This document shows positions 9,844-18,215 of a stretch of 64,000 bases of DNA, piece after piece. The DNA is from Pseudomonas denitrificans (nom. rej.). Its GTDB lineage: Bacteria; Pseudomonadota; Gammaproteobacteria; Pseudomonadales; Pseudomonadaceae. Within the stretch, counting starts at the first letter, position 1, and every line of letters starts with the position of its first letter. The translations under genes were made by a program, and so were the position numbers. The notes below the pieces were generated by a model that was not told the origin of the DNA, ran no database searches, and saw only the letters and a program-made list of their open reading frames with translations. The stretch lies in contig NZ_CP043626.1 in NCBI RefSeq assembly GCF_008807415.1, forward strand, positions 248,001-312,000. The letters run 5' to 3'.

Positions 9844-11259
9844 TCAGTAGGCGTTCTGGTGAACGAAGCCCTTGAACAGGGTCAGGAAGACGATCTTCAG
9901 GTCCCACCAGAGTGACCAGTTATTGATGTAGGCGAGGTCGAACTCCACCCGCTTTTGCATCTTCTCCAAGGTGTCGGTCTCCCCGCGCCAGCCATTCACC
10001 TGCGCCCACCCGGTGATGCCCGGCTTGACCTTGTGACGCAGCATGTAACTGCTGATCTGCCCGCGGTATTCCTCGTTGTGGGCGATTGCATGGGGGCGTG
10101 GACCAACGATGGACATGTCGCCGAGCAGCACGTTGATGAACTGCGGCAACTCATCCAGCGACGTGCGGCGCAGGAAGGCGCCGACCGGGGTGATGCGGCT
10201 GTCGTTACGGGTGGCCTGGGTTACTTTCGCGCCGTTCTCCATCACCCGCATGCTGCGGAACTTCCAGACTTCAATGGAGCGGCCGTCGATGCCGTAGCGC
10301 TTCTGCTTGAAGAACACCGAGCCCGGCGAGGTGAACTTCACCGCCGCAGAGATCAGCAGCATTGGCACTGCAATCAGGCAGAGGATCAGTGTGGACAGCA
10401 CGATATCTTCCAGGCGCTTCACCAGCGCGCCAGCGCCAACCATGGGGCTGTCGAAGATGCTGATGGTGGGGATGCCGTCGATGTTCTGCGCGCGGGCGTG
10501 GAGCAGGTCGAAGACGAAAACATCGGGCACGATGTGCACGGATACGGTGGTATCGCTCAATTGCCCGACCAGCCACTTGATGCGCTCTTCGCTGCGCATA
10601 GGCAGGGTGATGTAGACGCGATCCAGCTTGCCGGCGCGCGCTTGCTCGACCAGCTTCTCCAGATCACCGGAAATGGGGAGCTGGACCTTTCCCTTGCCCA
10701 GGCTGACTGGCTCACGGCGAACATCGTCGTAGAAGCCGGCGAGCTCCAAGCCCATCCACGGAGCGCTGGCAATGTTGCTGGCCAGGCGCTGCCCCAGCGA
10801 GCCGGCTCCGGCAATGGCGATCGAGCGGGTATTGAAACCGCGACGTCGCAGCGCATGCAGGCCGGAGCGCAGCAGCATGCGATAGCCACCGAGGCTGATC
10901 AGTACCAGAGAAAACCATTGAACCTGACCTTTTGCATCGAGCAGGGTGATTTCAGGAATCAGATAGTCAGCGACAGCCACTCCCGCGAAGCTGACTGCCC
11001 AGATGCCGGCTACCTTGCGTAGTTCTTCGCGCGTTCGCTCACCTCGCCAGGAGGTGTACAGCTGACCGAAGTCGCTGAGCAGATAGAAGATAACCAGGGC
11101 AAACAGCGTTGCGATGACCGCTGAATAGTCCCAGTGGTCTTTGTTGGCAATGAGCACCAGTTCCATACTGAAGCAGATGACACAAAGATCGAGCAGCTTT
11201 TGCAGGACGGAGATAGTGGCTTGATGGGGGCGGAGAATTCCGCGGTCCAAGGTGTTCAT
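9844..11259 (-). CDS. wcaJ: Undecaprenyl-phosphate sugar-1-phosphate transferase (WcaJ-type)
   Basis: Initiating enzyme: transfers a sugar phosphate, probably glucose-1-phosphate, from UDP-sugar to undecaprenyl phosphate on the cytoplasmic face. 471 residues. Four or five N-terminal membrane segments, a CoA-binding-like middle domain (IAIAGAGSLGQRLA), a further membrane hairpin (about 280-310), then the catalytic bacterial sugar transferase domain with KQKRYGIDG, EVWKFRSMRV, SLDELPQFINVLLGDMSIVG and KPGITGWAQVNGWRGET. ATG 11259 is chosen because it begins the usual short N-terminus; an upstream in-frame start at 11367 would run into the preceding glycosyltransferase gene. The exact sugar cannot be read from sequence. 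Confidence 0.9.
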   Translation of the reverse strand: MNTLDRGILRPHQATISVLQKLLDLCVICFSMELVLIANKDHWDYSAVIATLFALVIFYLLSDFGQLYTSWRGERTREELRKVAGIWAVSFAGVAVADYLIPEITLLDAKGQVQWFSLVLISLGGYRMLLRSGLHALRRRGFNTRSIAIAGAGSLGQRLASNIASAPWMGLELAGFYDDVRREPVSLGKGKVQLPISGDLEKLVEQARAGKLDRVYITLPMRSEERIKWLVGQLSDTTVSVHIVPDVFVFDLLHARAQNIDGIPTISIFDSPMVGAGALVKRLEDIVLSTLILCLIAVPMLLISAAVKFTSPGSVFFKQKRYGIDGRSIEVWKFRSMRVMENGAKVTQATRNDSRITPVGAFLRRTSLDELPQFINVLLGDMSIVGPRPHAIAHNEEYRGQISSYMLRHKVKPGITGWAQVNGWRGETDTLEKMQKRVEFDLAYINNWSLWWDLKIVFLTLFKGFVHQNAY

Positions 11260-11284
11260 CGAGTGAGTCTCTAGGACAATTGGT

Positions 11285-12373
11285 TCAGACAGTGAGGCGC
11301 AGGGTGCGTGCGTAGAACGCCGAGAGCTCACGGGCGAATCTGTCGGGTGCGAAGCGCTGGCGAACAAAGTCGTGTAGTTCCTCAGGTGATCGAGCCGTCT
11401 CCGTTGAGAGGGCGCTCTTAATATGTCTTATCAAGGTTTCTTCGCTGGAAAGGTCCGCTACCAGTCCCACGGGGGCGACGATTTCCGGTAACGAGCCCGT
11501 CTGATTGACCAGCACTGGAGTGCCTTTGGCGAGGGACTCGATGGCGACCAGTCCGAAGCCTTCCCAGCGAGAGGGCATGATCGTCAGTGCCGCTTGCTCA
11601 TAGAGTTCGGACAGGGAATTCTTATCCTGCCATCCGAGGAACTGAATATTGTCGGTGGCCACGTATTCACAGCCTTCCAGTACGGCAGAGCCGGCGACCA
11701 GAAGCCGGAAGTCCTTGAGCAACGGGCTGGTGAACGCTCGGTAGAGAAGGTCGAACCCCTTCTGATGGTCTAGCCGGCCAACGAAAAGAACCGTATTGCT
11801 CGACTTGTTGCCGTGCCTTGGGAATCCGGAAAGGTAATGCGGGTCGACTGGGTTGTAGATGATCGCCTGATTGGCATTGGGAATGAATGCCGCCCGCTGC
11901 TGCTCTGTCCTGGAAATATGAATGATGCCGTCGGAGAGCATCCCGGTGAGGAGGTCCAGAGATTTGCTTGCCAGGTTCTCCAGGAGCGAGGTTTGGCGTA
12001 GGAACGACCAGCCATGGGCGCAATAGATCGCAGGCGGATTCCTCAGCAGCATCAGCCGGCGCAAGACGAAGAGGTAGCCGGCTAGCGAACTGTGCAGGTG
12101 AATCAGATCATAGCGATCCTGCTTTAGTGCCTTGTGCAGTACCCGGAACAGATGAGTTGCACGGCTGATACGTCCATCGCCCTTGAACAGCAGGAGCTTC
12201 GAACCATCGATGGCGAGACAGTCGCGCTGGTTGCCCGGGATCAGATAGTGATTATCGTGGGGCGATGTCTTGTCCAGAGTCTCCAGATAGGTGGCGACAC
12301 CGCCCTGGATGGTCTCCGCAGCATGCAATATTTTATATGGATATTCCAGGGTAGGCTGAGCATTCATGATCAT
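11285..12373 (-). CDS. GT4 family glycosyltransferase
   Basis: A 362-residue GT-B glycosyltransferase, retaining type, acting on the lipid-linked repeat unit at the inner membrane. N-terminal domain: YKILHAAETIQGGVATYLETL and LIHLHSSLAGYL. C-terminal domain: VLFVGRLDHQKGFDLL and the EX7E-type nucleotide-sugar motif in EGFGLVAIE. The donor and acceptor are unknown. It is moderately AT-rich compared with the genes on either side of the cluster and marks the edge of the low-GC block. It ends 25 bases before the wcaJ-like start. Confidence 0.85.
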   Translation of the reverse strand: MIMNAQPTLEYPYKILHAAETIQGGVATYLETLDKTSPHDNHYLIPGNQRDCLAIDGSKLLLFKGDGRISRATHLFRVLHKALKQDRYDLIHLHSSLAGYLFVLRRLMLLRNPPAIYCAHGWSFLRQTSLLENLASKSLDLLTGMLSDGIIHISRTEQQRAAFIPNANQAIIYNPVDPHYLSGFPRHGNKSSNTVLFVGRLDHQKGFDLLYRAFTSPLLKDFRLLVAGSAVLEGCEYVATDNIQFLGWQDKNSLSELYEQAALTIMPSRWEGFGLVAIESLAKGTPVLVNQTGSLPEIVAPVGLVADLSSEETLIRHIKSALSTETARSPEELHDFVRQRFAPDRFARELSAFYARTLRLTV

Positions 12374-12459
12374 CAGATAGTGTGGTTTTCAAAGTTTCAG
12401 CTACGATATTGGTTTTTGATTATTTTGCAGGGGTTGTATTTCTGGTTTCTTCTGATTGT

Positions 12460-13497
12460 CTATTTTTGGTTGTAGGTGAACATTAGGATGGTTAGAAGAG
12501 GTGTCAGGTGTTTTATGTAGGATCCGTAGTCTGGTTCAAATATCGCCTGAACAGACAGTGCGGAAAATAAAAGTGAATATCCAGATCGTAGTTTTGGTGA
12601 ATTTCTTAGCGCGCCGCTCTTGTGTTGTTGTTTAAGTTTTATTAGTGCTATGCAGGAAATCAAGCTGAGCGCTATAAATGATGTAAGATGCAGGATGTTT
12701 CCTGTAAAAGCTAGCGGGACAGGGAATAGAAGCAAGAGTAGTTGCAGAAAAGTGTTTATGGTGTCGAGTAGCCACCCGGAGCCGGGGATTGTTGGCGTAA
12801 TCAGGGTCAGGGCATCAATTGATCCTATACGGTCCCCGTTAGAGTTTATCCGATGCTGGCCTAACTCTTGTCCGTAAATGATTGGGAGTAATAGGGCGAG
12901 CAGCAGGTATAATAGGAATGCTGTTGCTAGAAATAGAGTTGGTTTGTTATATTTTTTTAATATTAATAGATTTACTATGAATAAAGATAATGTAATTAAC
13001 CAGTAGGCTCTAAAATAAATCGCGTAGACTGCTGCGGCGGCTACCCATATTGTAAGCAGGCGCAGTGAATGGCAGGATGCGAGGAATCCAAGGCAAAGCA
13101 ATAGAACTATTGATTCCTTGCTATATTGCGATAAATATATCGCGGCCGTAATACATGCGTAGAAGCATATTGCTGTTGTTCCGAGGAGGTTTTTTGTTTC
13201 CAGTCGGCGCAAGATGTAAAATATTGCTGTAATGAATATTGCAGGAAATAGAAGGCTGTTCAGTGCTGAGTTTTCATTAATGCCAAGTAGTTGGTAGAAG
13301 AGTGCTGTGTTATTGTAGGAGTTCCCAATTTCCAGTACTTCGGCAGAGCGTTTCAGGCTATCTATAGATGCGCTATCGTAAAAATATTTCTCTGGTACAA
13401 TGTCTCGGGAATTTACAGCTATTAAGACTGATAGAAGGGCGATCCCAATTAGGCTAATAAATGCAGTTGCTTTTCTGAGACTGATGGGGATGTTCAT
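12460..13497 (-). CDS. Multi-pass membrane protein, candidate Wzy polymerase
   Basis: A 345-residue, very hydrophobic protein with about nine or ten membrane segments and a longer periplasmic loop near residues 205-240 (GQELGQHRINSNGDRIGS). An arginine/tyrosine-rich segment, FRAYW, lies mid-chain and FEPDYGSYIKHLTP near the C-terminus; similar end segments occur in poorly conserved polymerase-like proteins of polysaccharide clusters. No enzyme motif is readable. Position between the glycerophosphotransferase (four-base overlap, ATGA) and a glycosyltransferase, and lack of any other polymerase gene, make Wzy the best guess. AT-rich. Confidence 0.6.
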   Translation of the reverse strand: MNIPISLRKATAFISLIGIALLSVLIAVNSRDIVPEKYFYDSASIDSLKRSAEVLEIGNSYNNTALFYQLLGINENSALNSLLFPAIFITAIFYILRRLETKNLLGTTAICFYACITAAIYLSQYSKESIVLLLCLGFLASCHSLRLLTIWVAAAAVYAIYFRAYWLITLSLFIVNLLILKKYNKPTLFLATAFLLYLLLALLLPIIYGQELGQHRINSNGDRIGSIDALTLITPTIPGSGWLLDTINTFLQLLLLLFPVPLAFTGNILHLTSFIALSLISCIALIKLKQQHKSGALRNSPKLRSGYSLLFSALSVQAIFEPDYGSYIKHLTPLLTILMFTYNQK

Positions 13498-14930
13498 TTG
13501 TTAGACAGTTTCTTGCAGAGTTCATAGGTTCGAAGCGCAGATTGTCCGTCTTGGAACTCGTGGTAACGCTTGAGTAGTTTTTTGGAGCAATTGTTCTGCG
13601 TAACACCATTGCTCCAGTTTTTTTCAATGCTTTGTATCAGTCCGTGCCAGTCTTTGTGCCATGATGAGTCTGTAAATACATCGTATGACTCGTAGAGGCC
13701 TTGAGTTTCATGGTATGAGTCTATGTCTGGGGCAAAAAAATATATAGACCTGCTTCGTAAGCTGAAGTCAATTGCGATGGATGAATAGTCTGTAATCAAT
13801 GCACCGAAAAGCCAAAGATAGTCATTTACGTCTTGATATGTATTTTGAGGGAAGAGCAGCACGCGTCTATGATTGAATTTCAGGATCGGATTATTTCCGT
13901 CCAGAGGATGTGCGCGGAATGCTACGTATTTGTCGTGTTTTTCCAGAAGGCTAACTAGGTCGTGGAAGCCCTGCATGTCAGATTGTATGGAACCCGCACG
14001 CCAGGTCGGGGCATAGAGTAGAACTCGATCAGGACCAAGTTTAAGGAGTTCATTGATCAATAAATCTTCTGTGTGGTTTGCGTTGGCTTTCAGTAAAACT
14101 TTGTCTGTTCGAGGTTCGCCGACTACTACGGCAACCTTTGGTTTAAGTCTGAATGCTGACTCTATACGAGTGCGAGATATCTCAGATGATACGGGGAATA
14201 TATATATGCGTCGTGTGAAACATGACTGGAGGTGGCGTTTTACACGTTTCCGAATCGACGAGCCTAGCAGTTGCGGTGAGTCGAAGTATATTTTCTTGAG
14301 GGGAGTTCCGTGCCAGACGTTAATTATCTTTGCCCCATGTATGGCTGTGCCATTTAGATCGTTGAATCCATACGCTATGAAGGCCAGATTTGCCCGTAGA
14401 CAATACCAATACCCTCTTAATGAATGAAGTGGATAGTGGGACATCCCCCTTTGCTGTAGGGCCACACGCTCACTTTCCGACCTATAAAGCCAGACGTTCC
14501 GATGCGTCCCGTCCTTATGCGCGATCTCGATGATAGCAGCGCACCCCTCGGAGTAGCCTCTAAGACATCCATAAACCCATAGGCTTTTATCTTTAGGGAT
14601 TATGTTTGCCAGCAATAGAAGGGCAAATTGACTTCCTGCTACTGTAGTACTGTGGGTTAGCTTCTTAATTAAAGAGAGCATTTTGTTTCGCTTTGAATAG
14701 GTAGAAGATACGAAGTGACTGTACGCAGAGATCTGTTGCAGGTATTGATACTGCAGTTGTAAACCACTCACCATGTCGGTTAGGTAAAGGAATCGAAGAA
14801 TTGCCAAGCTTATTATGGATGCGAGGGGCGCACTGATATTTGCTTTTTTAAGTGCGTTCACTGCGCAGAACGCTGAATATCCAAACGTAATCGCAAAGTA
14901 GCCCAGCACCGTGGCGGAAATAAATACCAT
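13494..14930 (-). CDS. CDP-glycerol glycerophosphotransferase (TagB/TagF-like)
   Basis: Transfers glycerol phosphate from CDP-glycerol to a sugar or growing chain. Family signatures: VWHGTPLKKI (about residues 205-215), GEPRTDKVL, LLYAPTWR (near 308), FRAHP, and TDYSSIAIDF (near 381) followed by PDIDSYHETQGLY. These match the Glyphos_transf family of teichoic-acid and capsule enzymes. 478 residues from ATG 14930; the first about 83 include two hydrophobic stretches not usual in the family, and ATG 14681 (MLSLIKK) would give a more typical start, although it has no clear ribosome-binding site. The TagD-like enzyme at 17596-18057 can supply CDP-glycerol. AT-rich, unlike the host genes. Confidence 0.85.
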   Translation of the reverse strand: MVFISATVLGYFAITFGYSAFCAVNALKKANISAPLASIISLAILRFLYLTDMVSGLQLQYQYLQQISAYSHFVSSTYSKRNKMLSLIKKLTHSTTVAGSQFALLLLANIIPKDKSLWVYGCLRGYSEGCAAIIEIAHKDGTHRNVWLYRSESERVALQQRGMSHYPLHSLRGYWYCLRANLAFIAYGFNDLNGTAIHGAKIINVWHGTPLKKIYFDSPQLLGSSIRKRVKRHLQSCFTRRIYIFPVSSEISRTRIESAFRLKPKVAVVVGEPRTDKVLLKANANHTEDLLINELLKLGPDRVLLYAPTWRAGSIQSDMQGFHDLVSLLEKHDKYVAFRAHPLDGNNPILKFNHRRVLLFPQNTYQDVNDYLWLFGALITDYSSIAIDFSLRSRSIYFFAPDIDSYHETQGLYESYDVFTDSSWHKDWHGLIQSIEKNWSNGVTQNNCSKKLLKRYHEFQDGQSALRTYELCKKLSNK

Positions 14931-15126
14931 TAATCCGGCTTCAGCGCCTACTGATTTTTAAATCAACCTATCGACAAAATCCGATCGTATAAGTCGCTCA
15001 TTTCTGTGCTTTTAACCGCCGCGAGCACATAGCAACAGTTATTTGCCGTATTGTAGGCGTAGCTCTCCCGTGCCTACCAGCTAACATCGGATTCGACAGG
15101 GCAAATATCGAATAAAGCTAGCGTTC
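14931..15126. other. AT-rich spacer in polysaccharide cluster
   Basis: 196 bases between the GT2 stop and the glycerophosphotransferase start, without a supported gene or clear terminator. Confidence 0.5.
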
Positions 15127-16112
15127 TTATCGTAGCATTTGAATTAATTTAAGTAATTTACTGAGAGTTTCTGAGGCAAGAGGAGATAGTTTTTCTAAGT
15201 TAACTATAAGTCGCTGATGAACAGGGATGTTTTTTCTGTATTTTTTTGGGCAAGATTGATATAGTTCACTATATAGCTTAGTTACTAACTGACGAGAGTA
15301 TTGGTTCTTGCCGCGATATCTGAAGGCGGCAGCAAGTTTATCTACTGAATGTACGAGGAAGCTGTTTTTTATTTTATTACTATTAAGCAGGCCGAGGCTT
15401 TCTAAATACTCTTTTATCCATAGTTGAGCATCGAGGGAGTTTTTAGTGCTGATATATGAGTGGTTTCGAGATATGCTTAATTTGTTTTCTCTGTAGTGAT
15501 ATATTGGCTCATTTAAAGTTGCTATTATTTTGATTTTATCGCTAGTTAATAGCTGTATATTGAATATAAGGTCTTCCCCGTGGAAGATATTTTCAGGAAT
15601 AGAGATGTTCTGAATGTGTTCTTTTTTATATAGTTTTGCCCATTGATATCGGAATGGGAATTTAAAGAAAAATTCAATCCAATTGTCCGCGTCGTTGAAT
15701 ATGTTTTTGGGGGCGTTCTATACTGGCTGCCTCTATTTGAAACGATTTCATACCCTCCGATTACAATATCAGCATTGGTCTTTATTGCCTCATTAACTAA
15801 CAGTTCGACAGCGTTAGACGCGAGCGAGTCATCCGAATCTAAGAAAGTAATCAGTTCCCCGCGTGCTAAAGATACCCCCTTTGGACGTGCAAGTTGTGGA
15901 CCCTCATTTTTTAAATTATGGATGACTCTGATGTTTGTATTAATTAAGGCAAATTGGTCGCAAATAAAACCTGTGGAGTCGGGGCTGCAATCATTTATAA
16001 CTATTACCTCTATGTGGGGGTAAGACTGCTCAATGCAACTGTTTAAACAACGTGTTATGAAATGCTCTGCCTTATACGCGGGAATTATAATTGAAACCAA
16101 TGGTGATGACAT
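15127..16112 (-). CDS. GT2 family glycosyltransferase (one frameshift)
   Basis: Inverting GT-A glycosyltransferase. N-terminal GT2 domain: PLVSIIIPAYKAEHFI, VIVINDCSPDST and the metal-binding LDSDDS. The frame as written runs off at the G run 15709-15713 and stops after 188 residues. Restoring one base continues it as NWIEFFFKFPFRYQWAKLYKK, then IPENIFHGEDLIFNIQLL, the typical C-terminal region of EpsJ-like transferases, ending at TAA 15127-15129. That gives about 328 residues. The donor sugar is unknown. The gene is AT-rich and lies 155 bases after the flippase gene. Confidence 0.8.
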
Positions 16113-16267
16113 ATTTATCTTGATATTTGTTAGGGGGGTCTGAAGTAATTATGTACTTCTGGTTGGCTTTACGCGGTTTCGGTGAGGGGGCGATTAAAAG
16201 CAATCAGATTGTCCGGGAGGTTATGTGTTTTTAGTCACGCAATTACTTCGCGGAGGGTATGTTCCAG

Positions 16268-17599
16268 TTATTTAAAGAAAAAAGGAATAAATGCTTTGCA
16301 TTGCATTATAAATGTTATTCTGGTTTTTGAATTTAGCGCATTCGCCAGTACACTAGCTACAGCTTGCGATATTAATGTTGCCCATGCCGATCCAATAATT
16401 CCATAGTTTGGAATTAATATGCTATTTAATATGATGTTGGTTATGGCTCCCAGCGTGGTTCGGGATAAGGTAAATTTTTGTAAGTTCTCAATTATGAACC
16501 ATTTGCTGCTCGCGATTCCGGAAAATACAAATACTCCAGCCCATATATGAATGCTGAGAACCTTGCCAGCTTCAGCATATTCTTTTCCGTAAATTTTGGT
16601 GATGATTAGTTCGGAGGAAAATGAAACTATTATAGCTAGGGCTATTGATATGGATGTTAAGTAGTTATATAAGGCTTGGAGTTTTTTCAGGTATTCTGAT
16701 TCGCTGCGTTTTTTTGATTTTAATATGGATGGGAAGATAGATGTTACTACTGCTGTTGGAATGAAATACCAAACCTCGCTAATTCGAACCGCAGCAGTGA
16801 ACATGCCAACAGCATCATCACTAATCAGTTGTCCAATCATGATTTGATCAATTCTCATATAGATCATGATCGTTACGCTTGATAAAACAAGTGGCCAACT
16901 ATTACGGATTAACCATTGGGCAGTTTTTAAGTTTGCTCTCCAGTTTAGTACGTTCCCGCCAACTCTTTTGTAGATAAATAGAAGGCCGAATGAAACTAAT
17001 CCAGCTTCTGCTAGGGTTAGATATATGAAGGCTATAAAGCTGCTGTTGTTGTATATTGCTAATACTTTGCACGCGGAAATTATAAGGAAGGCGCCATTTT
17101 CTACTGCTACAAAGTATTTTGCTTGGAGATTCGCTTCAAACCAGAATTTTATGGTTTCAGTGCTTTTTAGTAAAAGTATAGAGCCAAGAAGAGCAGAAAT
17201 TAAAAGGGGATCTTTAGCCTCTGGCCTTAATAGCATTATCACGAATGCCATTGCGATAAGTGCCATTACACCTGTTGCTAGCTGCAATAATAAGCTTGTT
17301 CCTAATATTAATTCCTGCTTTTCCCGATGCTCTAGGATTTCTCGAACAACTATCCCGTTTAGTCCAAGTGACGATATGGTTCCGAATAAAGCAAGAAATG
17401 CAAGTAAGTAGCTGAACCATCCATACTGGTCTGGACCTAAATATCGCGCTACCCAGACACTGACAATAACGCCAACGCCCATTCGCAATATTTTATCCAA
17501 GAAAAGCCAGATCGCATTTTTTATTATTCTTTTCTTTTCTACGTGCCCGAGCTTAACTTCTTGGGGAGAATCTGGAGGGGGATGCTTCAGAGTGGTCAT
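16268..17599 (-). CDS. wzx: Wzx-type polysaccharide flippase
   Basis: A 443-residue MOP-superfamily flippase moving undecaprenyl-linked repeat units across the inner membrane. About 12-14 membrane segments. It starts with KKRIIKNAIWLFLDKILRMG and VARYLGPDQYGWFSYLLAF, the usual N-terminal signature of this family, and has IYMRIDQIMIGQL mid-chain. The start overlaps the upstream cytidylyltransferase stop by four bases (ATGA), so the two are translated from one message. AT-rich. Confidence 0.9.
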   Translation of the reverse strand: MTTLKHPPPDSPQEVKLGHVEKKRIIKNAIWLFLDKILRMGVGVIVSVWVARYLGPDQYGWFSYLLAFLALFGTISSLGLNGIVVREILEHREKQELILGTSLLLQLATGVMALIAMAFVIMLLRPEAKDPLLISALLGSILLLKSTETIKFWFEANLQAKYFVAVENGAFLIISACKVLAIYNNSSFIAFIYLTLAEAGLVSFGLLFIYKRVGGNVLNWRANLKTAQWLIRNSWPLVLSSVTIMIYMRIDQIMIGQLISDDAVGMFTAAVRISEVWYFIPTAVVTSIFPSILKSKKRSESEYLKKLQALYNYLTSISIALAIIVSFSSELIITKIYGKEYAEAGKVLSIHIWAGVFVFSGIASSKWFIIENLQKFTLSRTTLGAITNIILNSILIPNYGIIGSAWATLISQAVASVLANALNSKTRITFIMQCKAFIPFFFK

Positions 17600-18057
17600 T
17601 TAAAATTGACAACAATTGAAGAGAGAAGTTTAAACGCTTGATTTAGGCTTTCTATGTGCTCGGCATCTAATGTTTTGATAGCGTTCTTTAATTTAGTGCT
17701 GGAAATTCCATCTGTCCGGGGTAAGTAAACAACATCACAGTATTGATTTAGATGGTCAAATCTTCCTTTCCAATCGTCGCCTATTCCAAATGTCGATACG
17801 TTGTAATTGCGAATGTCACTTATTTTTTGCTCCCAGTTGTCCTCGCTTATTGCCATGTCTACATATTTTATACTTTGTACTATTTTGAGCCTGTCCTCAA
17901 ATTTTATTATTGTTTTTTTTCCCTTTGATTCGTTAAAAGCATCACTTGAGACGCCTACTATTAAGCAGTCACCCAATGCCTTCAGTCTTTGTAGGAGGTT
18001 TAAATGGCCTACGTGAAATAGGTCAAAGGTTCCATAGGTTAATATCACTTTTTTCAT
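17596..18057 (-). CDS. tagD: Glycerol-3-phosphate cytidylyltransferase (TagD-like)
   Basis: Makes CDP-glycerol from CTP and glycerol-3-phosphate in the cytoplasm. 153 residues. Nucleotidyltransferase motifs: YGTFDLFHVGHLNLL, with HVGH at residues 15-18, VGVSSDAFN, and near residue 114 RTDGISSTKL, matching the RTxGISTT signature of the family. TagD itself is about 130 residues; this one carries about 20 extra C-terminal residues. First gene after the JUMPStart/ops element and overlapping the flippase. Its product is the natural donor for the glycerophosphotransferase at 13494-14930. A different cytidylyltransferase substrate cannot be excluded. Confidence 0.85.
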   Translation of the reverse strand: MKKVILTYGTFDLFHVGHLNLLQRLKALGDCLIVGVSSDAFNESKGKKTIIKFEDRLKIVQSIKYVDMAISEDNWEQKISDIRNYNVSTFGIGDDWKGRFDHLNQYCDVVYLPRTDGISSTKLKNAIKTLDAEHIESLNQAFKLLSSIVVNFK

Positions 18058-18096
18058 GGGGCTATTCTGGTTTTGAATTGATTTCTGTGGGGGTAG

Positions 18097-18133
18097 GCAC
18101 GCTACCGCCCCAGGATTTTTCGTTTAGCTCCTG
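18097..18133 (-). promoter_or_regulatory. JUMPStart/ops element for RfaH recruitment
   Basis: On the minus strand, bases 18109-18097 read GGCGGTAGCGTGC, a full match to the ops consensus GGCGGTAGCNTGC. It is preceded by a CAGGA/TCCTG stem (18133-18129 / 18115-18111), in the place of the stem in the E. coli JUMPStart element. The ops core itself can fold as GGTAG/CTACC. It lies 40 bases before the tagD-like start and about 107 bases after the rfaH stop. RfaH binds a polymerase paused at ops and prevents early termination across long polysaccharide operons. Confidence 0.85.
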
Positions 18134-18215
18134 AGACGTAGCGGAATTACTTGTTAAGACTGTCAGCGTGGTGCAGATCAGGCTGGGTTTTTGATCGAAC
18201 GACAAAATATATGAG

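Noticed and set aside
14053..14427. Plus-strand frame opposite the glycerophosphotransferase
   Set aside because: No motif or ribosome-binding site; opposite strand to a convincing gene.
11285..18060. Insertion sequences or transposases at the edges of the AT-rich block
   Set aside because: No transposase-like protein and no matching terminal inverted repeats at the boundaries; homologous exchange through flanking genes is a simpler explanation.
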